A DNA stretch of 7,892 nt from Planctomycetales bacterium. Its GTDB lineage: Bacteria > Planctomycetota > Phycisphaerae > SM23-33. Within the stretch, counting starts at the first letter, position 1, and each line of letters starts with the position of its first letter. Position numbers and translations under genes: made by a program. The stretch covers positions 1 through 7,892 of the forward strand of contig DAOWOP010000120.1 of assembly GCA_030642005.1 (NCBI GenBank), given 5' to 3'. The notes beneath the pieces were generated by a model. It had not been told where the DNA came from. It searched no databases and saw only the letters and a list, made by a program, of their open reading frames with translations. Positions 1 through 4,426 of the stretch are shown piece after piece.

Positions 1-46
1 CTGTCGCAGCGTCTATGGCCGCAGCCATGAATTTTTCATCGTCCAT
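1..46 (-). CDS. Partial CDS: N-terminus of a probable cytidine/deoxycytidylate-deaminase-fold nucleoside deaminase
   Basis: Reading the minus strand from an ATG at 46 gives MDDEKFMAAAIDAAT before the window ends. An acidic start followed by a KFM-type helix is typical of the first helix of zinc-dependent nucleoside/tRNA deaminases (TadA, guanine deaminase, RibD deaminase domain). The diagnostic HAE and PCxxC zinc motifs would lie outside the window, so the family call rests on 15 residues only. The start is supported by an AAGGG ribosome-binding site at 54-58 (minus strand), 7 nt upstream, and by a possible promoter at 69-97. It lies 95 bp downstream of the receiver-like gene on the same strand. 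It could be another protein with a similar N-terminus. Confidence 0.5.
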   Translation of the reverse strand, partial: MDDEKFMAAAIDAAT

Positions 47-68
47 TCTCGCGCCCTTATCCTGGAAG

Positions 69-97
69 AATGTAGGCGATTCTTTTCAGGTCGGCAA
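69..97 (-). promoter_or_regulatory. Putative sigma70-like promoter for the partial deaminase gene
   Basis: On the minus strand TTGCCG (92-97) and TACATT (69-74) are separated by exactly 17 nt; each matches 4 of 6 consensus bases. Transcription would begin near 62, about 16 nt before the ATG at 46 and just ahead of the AAGGG site. This is a consensus match by eye only, and vegetative promoters of the likely host group may differ. Confidence 0.25.
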
Positions 98-141
98 GCA
101 AAAGCAAGCCGGAGCAGAGGTGCGATTGACGCAGGAGCGTT

Positions 142-558
142 TTACGCCGACATCGCCAGCGGTCGAGCGACGGGTCGGCGGGTTGGGCAAAGGGCGTTTT
201 GTCTTGCGCTCATGATGGCTGTGTGCAACTCGCTGGAGTGCAGCAGCGGTTTGAAGAGCACCTCGTCGCCTCCGCGCTGCCAGGCTTGCCAGGCCTTGGT
301 GAAATCGGTCATCGCCGAGGTCAGGAGGATAGCGGGGCGAGGCTGGAGACGGGAAAAATCGGACAGCAGAGTGCCGTTGCAGCAGGATTCATACTCCGTG
401 GAGACCATGATGACGTCGGGTCGCCATTTCAGCAACCGCTGAAGCGCCCGGTCGGGGTTCGCTTCGTGAACGACGTGATGCCCGCGAGGCTCCAGAAGGT
501 CTCTTGCCTTGCGGAGGAACTGACAATCCGAATCTACGATTAATATTTTCATGGACAC
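142..558 (-). CDS. Stand-alone receiver-domain-like protein lacking the phosphoacceptor Asp (pseudo-receiver)
   Basis: A 138-residue protein with the outline of a CheY-type receiver domain and no output domain. Residues 4-9 (KILIVD) form the first strand and acidic pocket. RPDVIMV (47-52) is the third strand, ILLTS (77-81) carries the conserved Thr (T80), and FKPL (102-105) carries the conserved Lys (K103). The residue after the third strand, normally the phosphorylated Asp, is Ser53, and the second pocket acid is Ser10 (D9-S10-D11). Phosphorylation by a standard histidine kinase is therefore unlikely, and it may act as a constitutive protein-interaction domain. The C-terminal 18 residues are a Pro/Arg-rich tail. 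The GTG start at 558 is chosen because AAGGA at 566-570 sits 7 nt upstream; an ATG two codons later (552) is possible but less well spaced. No kinase is adjacent and its partner is unknown. Confidence 0.8.
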   Translation of the reverse strand: MSMKILIVDSDCQFLRKARDLLEPRGHHVVHEANPDRALQRLLKWRPDVIMVSTEYESCCNGTLLSDFSRLQPRPAILLTSAMTDFTKAWQAWQRGGDEVLFKPLLHSSELHTAIMSARQNALCPTRRPVARPLAMSA

Positions 559-713
559 AGCGGCTTCCTTTGTAGGTCTTGCTTACATTACACCTGATCT
601 TCCAACATGCCATCGCTCATAGACCCCATCGGCCGGAAGCCGGGCCGGCTTAAGTAAGAGCAGCCGGTGAAAGTTTATTGCTCTCCGGCGCGGACGATAA
701 ACGGCGATCATCG
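559..713. other. Intergenic region between the oxidoreductase and receiver-like genes
   Basis: This 155-bp gene-free stretch lies between two minus-strand genes. It contains a GC-rich palindrome (637-651), a weak inverted repeat at the 3' end of the oxidoreductase gene (GACGAT 693-698 / ATCGTC 710-715), and a possible minus-strand -10 box TGTAAT (587-592) without a good -35. The last would place a start about 22 nt before the receiver-like GTG. The spacing and these elements suggest the receiver-like gene is transcribed separately from the upstream cassette. Confidence 0.4.
637..651. repeat. GC-rich palindrome AAGCCGG-G-CCGGCTT
   Basis: A perfect 7-bp inverted repeat around a single central base, flanked by further GGCCGG sequence (631-636). 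As RNA it could form a 6-bp stem with a 3-nt loop. It follows the oxidoreductase gene by about 60 bp on the minus strand. No T-run follows, so it is a poor intrinsic terminator; a protein-binding site or a REP-like element are alternatives. Confidence 0.3.
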
Positions 714-1757
714 TCAAGAAATGTTTATGACTTTGCCTTCACTGCCGGCCTGGTAGATGGAAAGGACAGCCTCCAGACATCTCAGAGCTCCCTGCCCGGA
801 AATCGGAACGGGACGGTCATCGACGACGGCATTGATGAAATCCTCCACCATGTCCCGGTAGAAGGAGAAGTCCGTGTTTTTGTCGGATGGGAACTCATTC
901 CACTGATTGGGGACCAGACCCACGTTGTCCCTTACGGTATAGACCTTCATGGGATCGGCTACCAGTACCATCTGCCCATCGCTGCCCAGGAGGCGAACGT
1001 GGCATTGGCCGCCGCCGTGAGTAACGGTTGAAGTGTTGATGCCGCCCACGGCGCCGTTGCTGAACTTCAAGGCCGCATTCAGTGTATCTTCGACCTCCAC
1101 GCCGGCGGGCGAGCCGTAAGCGCCGTATTCGGCGCTTACCCTGGTTACTTCCAGGCCGGTCAGATGGCGAACCAGGTCTATGTAGTGGCTGAAGTTCATC
1201 ATCAGGACCCCTCCGCCGCTTTTTTCCCGATTGCCCCGCCAGTCGGTAACGGACCTGCCTTCGTATCCTTCGGTCCAGTATGCCTCTTTTTTGAACCCGA
1301 AAAAGACCATGCTTATGTTGAATATCTCTCCTATTACTTTCTTCTCCAGGAGTTCCCTGGCCTTGACCGAGGCAGGGTGATACCTCAAGGCATAGTTGAC
1401 CCCCAATTTTACACCCGCCTTTTTGCATTCCGATATCATCTTTTTGCCGTCGTCCAGGGTGGTGGCCAGAGGCTTCTCGCACATCACGTGCTTACCGGCC
1501 CTGGCGGCCTGAATGGTTATCGGGGCATGGAGGTAATGAGGAACGGCCACAATTACCATGTCAATCTCTCTGTTGGACAGAATGTCATTCAGATCGTCGG
1601 TATGGGGAACGCCAAACTCCTTACCTAGATTCTCTGCCACTTTTTTCTGGGCGTCCATGACCATGACGAGTTCCCCGGCGTCTATGTCCCGCAAAGCCTC
1701 CGCGTAGCGCAAAGACACATCCCCGCAACCAATCAGTCCTGTCCTGACCTTTTCCAC
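714..1757 (-). CDS. Gfo/Idh/MocA-family NAD(P)-dependent oxidoreductase
   Basis: A 347-residue, full-length member of the Gfo/Idh/MocA family, cytoplasmic dehydrogenases that oxidise or reduce hydroxyl/keto groups of sugars, inositols and uronic acids using NAD(P). The N-terminal Rossmann fold shows the dinucleotide-binding GLIGCG (7-12). The signature CEKPLA (93-98) carries the catalytic Lys95. The C-terminal substrate domain has DWRG (172-175) and GGGVLMMNFSHYIDL (181-195), whose His191 and Asp194 sit at the usual catalytic HxxD positions. The GTG start at 1757 has AAGGAG 5 nt upstream. It follows the PL22-like gene by 30 bp and is probably the last gene of a three-gene operon, which suggests action on a product of the upstream enzymes. 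The family is too diverse to name a substrate. Confidence 0.92.
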   Translation of the reverse strand: MEKVRTGLIGCGDVSLRYAEALRDIDAGELVMVMDAQKKVAENLGKEFGVPHTDDLNDILSNREIDMVIVAVPHYLHAPITIQAARAGKHVMCEKPLATTLDDGKKMISECKKAGVKLGVNYALRYHPASVKARELLEKKVIGEIFNISMVFFGFKKEAYWTEGYEGRSVTDWRGNREKSGGGVLMMNFSHYIDLVRHLTGLEVTRVSAEYGAYGSPAGVEVEDTLNAALKFSNGAVGGINTSTVTHGGGQCHVRLLGSDGQMVLVADPMKVYTVRDNVGLVPNQWNEFPSDKNTDFSFYRDMVEDFINAVVDDRPVPISGQGALRCLEAVLSIYQAGSEGKVINIS

Positions 1758-1787
1758 GTCTTCTCCTTTTTATCGCTTCGCTCTGTC

Positions 1788-3107
1788 TTATGGATATTCG
1801 TATCCATCCACCATATAGATTTGCAGGTTGCCGTCTATGTCTGAATTGAAGAACGCCTTCTGTCCGTCGGGCGACAGGAAGGGATGAGGATGAGCCAGCC
1901 AGCCGTTCCAGGAACATCCCGGATGCAGGAGATACTTGACCTTCAAAGACGCGTCCTCTCCCTCATGGAGGGTTCCGATGAAGAGCTTGCAATTTTCACC
2001 TTGCCTCTCTTCGGCTCCGTAGCATATCCAATCGGAAATCATTTTAGTACCCGAAGGGTCGAATGCGAAGTGATTGAAGCCCGGATTCTCTATGTTGCGG
2101 CTTATGAGGTTCCTTCGCGCGTCGGGCAGGTTTTTGCCCTGATGCGAGGTTTTTTCATCGGTCGGAATCGGCCAGGACTCGATGAGCGGCTGGTGAACCG
2201 GGTCTCTTCCGGCGCCGATGTACACCCCTCCTATAGCGGAGAGGCCTTCTCCCCGCCAGCACTCGTGCCCGTGGATGAATTCCTCGCCGTCACGTCCCCA
2301 GGGCATATCCCGCCAGTTAGTCCCGTCGTCCCGGATGACGTGGATGTCTGCGCCAAGTTGTTCATCGAGCGGCGTTACGCTCTTTCCCTGGCTGTCATAC
2401 AGTGAGCCGTGATTGTGCTGGATCATGATGTCGTGACTGGCCTGGGCGTCTTTCGATTGGCAGTACTGGGAGTGCATATTGTGAAATTCCGGGTGTTCAT
2501 AGACCAGCCTCACCGAGCAATCGACCAGGTCGAAGACCAGCAGCCCAGTCGGGGCGCCCTCTTTCCGCCCGTCGCCGAGGAATGCCGAGATGGCCAGGCG
2601 TTTTCCGTCCGAGGAGATCGTTGAGAGAACGTAGAACCTGCTTGGACGATAATCGGTTCCCGGAAGCGGCGAGTCAATGACAAGCAGCGTCTCGCGCTGG
2701 AAGGAGTCGAGCGAGACCCGTTTCAGCATTGCCTTTCCGCCGCCGGGGACTGTCTGGTCCACGATGTAATAGACGTATTTGCCGTCGGGGCTGACCGAGG
2801 GGGCCGTCGCGCCGACCTCGTCGGTCAGTTGCCGCAGGCTGAAGCCGTCTTCGATATCGCAAAGGTACAGGACGGCGTTACGGGCGGCCTTGCTGTGGTT
2901 GTCGGGATAAAACTTACTGAATCGCTGATAGACAAATCGCCTGGAGTCCGGAGTGAAAACATGCGATTCCATGTAGATGTGGCTGTTGTTGGCCTCGGGG
3001 TCCGTGGTGATCTGGACGACCCTCAGGCCTTTCGGCGACTGTGGTGTCAGCAGGTCCGGTCTTTGGCGGCTCTGGCGAACAACGGGAGCGTCAACGAGTG
3101 ATTCCAT
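1788..3107 (-). CDS. Oligogalacturonate-lyase-like (PL22) beta-propeller protein
   Basis: A 439-residue protein with repeated TolB/WD40-like blades (SPDGK at 106-110, SSDGKR at 165-170, DPSGTK at 350-355, SPDGQK at 412-417). The C-terminal HPHPFLSPDG (406-415) followed by FFNSDIDGNLQIYMVD (419-434) closely resembles the end of family 22 pectate lyases, which cleave unsaturated digalacturonate by Mn-dependent beta-elimination. GHECW (280-284) matches the other metal-His segment, and HNHG (231-234) lies where the catalytic His segment is expected. The Gln three residues before the first His of HPH in characterised enzymes appears to be Trp403 here. There is no signal peptide, so it is probably cytoplasmic, as for canonical Ogl. 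It is longer than the roughly 390-residue enzymes. The ATG at 3107 has AAGGAG 7 nt upstream. It is the middle gene of the cassette. Activity may be lyase on another uronide or none; the fold is much surer than the reaction. Confidence 0.8.
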   Translation of the reverse strand: MESLVDAPVVRQSRQRPDLLTPQSPKGLRVVQITTDPEANNSHIYMESHVFTPDSRRFVYQRFSKFYPDNHSKAARNAVLYLCDIEDGFSLRQLTDEVGATAPSVSPDGKYVYYIVDQTVPGGGKAMLKRVSLDSFQRETLLVIDSPLPGTDYRPSRFYVLSTISSDGKRLAISAFLGDGRKEGAPTGLLVFDLVDCSVRLVYEHPEFHNMHSQYCQSKDAQASHDIMIQHNHGSLYDSQGKSVTPLDEQLGADIHVIRDDGTNWRDMPWGRDGEEFIHGHECWRGEGLSAIGGVYIGAGRDPVHQPLIESWPIPTDEKTSHQGKNLPDARRNLISRNIENPGFNHFAFDPSGTKMISDWICYGAEERQGENCKLFIGTLHEGEDASLKVKYLLHPGCSWNGWLAHPHPFLSPDGQKAFFNSDIDGNLQIYMVDGYEYP

Positions 3108-3185
3108 ACCTTATCTCCTTCATCTTTTTGGTCTGCCGACACTGATCCGTCGGAGTCGGTATATTAATGAACCAGCGTGGAAATA
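3108..3185 (-). other. Intergenic spacer between the AAT-like and PL22-like genes
   Basis: This 78-bp spacer carries the AAGGAG site for the downstream gene. It also holds overlapping short complementary segments (CCGAC/GTCGG type, about 3135-3160) that could form one of two weak 5-bp hairpins, and an AT-rich TAATAT stretch with no matching -35. No strong terminator is visible, so read-through from the upstream gene is expected. Confidence 0.35.
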
Positions 3186-4196
3186 CTACAGTTTGAACTC
3201 TTCGAACGGCGCCCGGCACGGCGGCCCGTCGCTTATGAGCATCTTCTTCTGTTGCGGGATCATGATACGGGCGCTCTGGGTGGTTGGGTGGCCGATTTGC
3301 CAGGGTTCGTGTCGGCAGACCGAGCCGGGATGCTCGGCATGATGCGACAGGAGTTTTTTCATTCCCTCGAGGCTGAATTCAATTTCTCCCCGTTCGTAGA
3401 GGTCGCGGATGGTCTGCCGCCGTGCGTCCTTGGCCTGAAGAGCTTCCGGGTCGGGCGCAGGTTCGATCTCACCCGATTCGTAGCCGGTCGAAAATGCGAA
3501 CTCCCCTTCGATGGGAAGTGCGACCCTCTTCTGGTCGGACTTTTCTATTAGCATCGCCTCGCCGGTGGCGTCGCACAATATCGAGCAGCCGCCCTTGCCT
3601 ATGATGCGGTGGCTGCGGGTGATCTCGAGGGCCTGATGAATCGTCTCCGCCCTCTGGACGATGTCGGCCCATATGATGCTCCCTGTCGTGCCGTCCTCGT
3701 GCCGGACGTCCTTTGGTGAGGCCGAGACGCCGGCGCCGCAGAGGCCTCGCTCGTTGATACAGTTGCCGGCCCAGACGGTCCCGACGAAAGAGATACCTAA
3801 ATATCCGTATCCCTCGTCCGGCCTGACGTGCTTTACGATGTTAACCTCCTGCTCTATAGGTTCGGTATCGAGGGTCTGGGCGACAATTGGCCCCACTTCC
3901 GTATTGCGGAAATAGACCGGCGTGCAGCCCGAAGTTGCGTAGAATACATTGTAGAGAAGCATCTGCTGATACGACATCCCCGCGCCCTCGGCGATGCCTT
4001 CGATCTCCTCGGCGAGCCGCGGGCACCGCTCCTCCAGGTACTTCACTACCGATGGTTTAAGCATGTCCGGCGTCTTGCCCTCTCGCAGGCAATAGAACTC
4101 GTAGCATCTGTAAATCTCGTTGGCGAACGCCTCGCCTTGCTGACGTCCGATCTCCCTCGGCGTTCCGTGAAGCTTGATCGTGTGCCGAATAGACAT
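3186..4196 (-). CDS. AAT-type Ntn hydrolase (acyl-CoA:6-aminopenicillanate acyltransferase / peptidase C45 family)
   Basis: A 336-residue protein with the family layout. An N-terminal segment GTPREIGRQQGEAF (11-24) and helical region precede a Gly90-Cys91-Thr92 site; in this family the chain self-cleaves before the Cys, which becomes the N-terminal nucleophile. Further family features are AQTLDTE (106-112, conserved Asp110), the CINERGLCGAG segment (146-156), GGCSILCDATGEAMLIE (202-218) and SVCRH (292-296). Members hydrolyse or transfer acyl groups on amides; the fungal enzyme makes penicillin, while most bacterial members have unknown substrates. No signal peptide is visible, so cytoplasmic action is likely. 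The ATG at 4196 is preceded by AGGAG with 8-nt spacing. It is first in the leftward cassette with the PL22-like protein and oxidoreductase, suggesting it removes an amide-linked acyl or amino-acid group from a sugar-derived substrate; that role is inference. Confidence 0.87.
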   Translation of the reverse strand: MSIRHTIKLHGTPREIGRQQGEAFANEIYRCYEFYCLREGKTPDMLKPSVVKYLEERCPRLAEEIEGIAEGAGMSYQQMLLYNVFYATSGCTPVYFRNTEVGPIVAQTLDTEPIEQEVNIVKHVRPDEGYGYLGISFVGTVWAGNCINERGLCGAGVSASPKDVRHEDGTTGSIIWADIVQRAETIHQALEITRSHRIIGKGGCSILCDATGEAMLIEKSDQKRVALPIEGEFAFSTGYESGEIEPAPDPEALQAKDARRQTIRDLYERGEIEFSLEGMKKLLSHHAEHPGSVCRHEPWQIGHPTTQSARIMIPQQKKMLISDGPPCRAPFEEFKL

Positions 4197-4255
4197 TTGT
4201 CAGTCTCCTGTCTTTGTGTCTTCAGGTGTAGTCCGACATTTCCCGGATGATGCTT

Positions 4256-4274
4256 GCCCACGACCATCGCGGGC
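4256..4274 (-). promoter_or_regulatory. Short hairpin in the leader of the AAT-like operon
   Basis: On the plus strand GCCCACGA (4256-4263), CCA loop, TCGCGGGC (4267-4274) form an imperfect inverted repeat. On the minus-strand transcript all eight positions pair, with one G-U wobble. It would sit at the very 5' end of the leader if transcription starts near 4280. It could be an operator half-site pair, a 5' stabilising stem, or chance in GC-rich DNA. Its left arm resembles the arm of the hairpin at 6865-6888. Confidence 0.3.
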
Positions 4275-4286
4275 CTTTCCGATGAT

Positions 4287-4315
4287 CCTATACCTGTTCG
4301 CCAAGGCTCCGACAA
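4287..4315 (-). promoter_or_regulatory. Putative promoter of the leftward three-gene cassette
   Basis: On the minus strand TTGTCG (4310-4315) and TATAGG (4287-4292) lie 17 nt apart, each matching 4 of 6 consensus bases. Transcription starting near 4280 would give a leader of about 84 nt before the ATG at 4196. It is one of the few reasonable sigma70-like pairs in the divergent region; assigned by eye only. Confidence 0.3.
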
Positions 4316-4356
4316 GACTATTTGCGATAAATTTCGCTTTTATACGCCTCTGGCGG

Positions 4357-4385
4357 TGGACAGGCAGGTTCAATATATATAGAGT
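4357..4385 (+). promoter_or_regulatory. Putative promoter of the HEAT-repeat lipoprotein gene
   Basis: TGGACA (4357-4362, 5 of 6 to TTGACA) and TAGAGT (4380-4385, 4 of 6 to TATAAT) are separated by exactly 17 nt. Transcription would begin near 4392, leaving about 35 nt before the GTG at 4427. The -10 overlaps the TTG at 4385, which argues against that codon as the translation start. The AT-rich CAATATATATAG just upstream would ease melting. Confidence 0.35.
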
Positions 4386-4393
4386 TGCCTGCC
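4363..4393. promoter_or_regulatory. Inverted repeat GGCAGG-N19-CCTGCC around the putative -10
   Basis: GGCAGG (4363-4368) and CCTGCC (4388-4393) are exact reverse complements flanking the AT-rich spacer and -10 of the plus-strand promoter. Inside them CAA and TTG also pair if two bases bulge. Centre-to-centre spacing of the arms is 25 bp. It could be an operator for a dimeric repressor or an RNA stem at the start of the transcript; no regulator is encoded next to it. Confidence 0.25.
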
Positions 4394-4426
4394 GATATAA
4401 GAAAGCGTAAGAAAGCGGTGAGCATT

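Noticed and set aside
15..215. Plus-strand open frame of 66 codons at the left edge
   Set aside because: It is antisense to both the deaminase-like start and the receiver-like gene, has no ribosome-binding site, and gives an unrecognisable peptide.
1884..2405. Plus-strand open frame of 173 codons
   Set aside because: It lies wholly inside the PL22-like gene on the opposite strand and shows no domain features.
4385..4426. TTG at 4385 as the start of the HEAT lipoprotein
   Set aside because: No Shine-Dalgarno sequence precedes it, it overlaps the likely -10 box, and a shorter start gives a standard-length lipoprotein signal; not fully excluded because the extra residues are basic.
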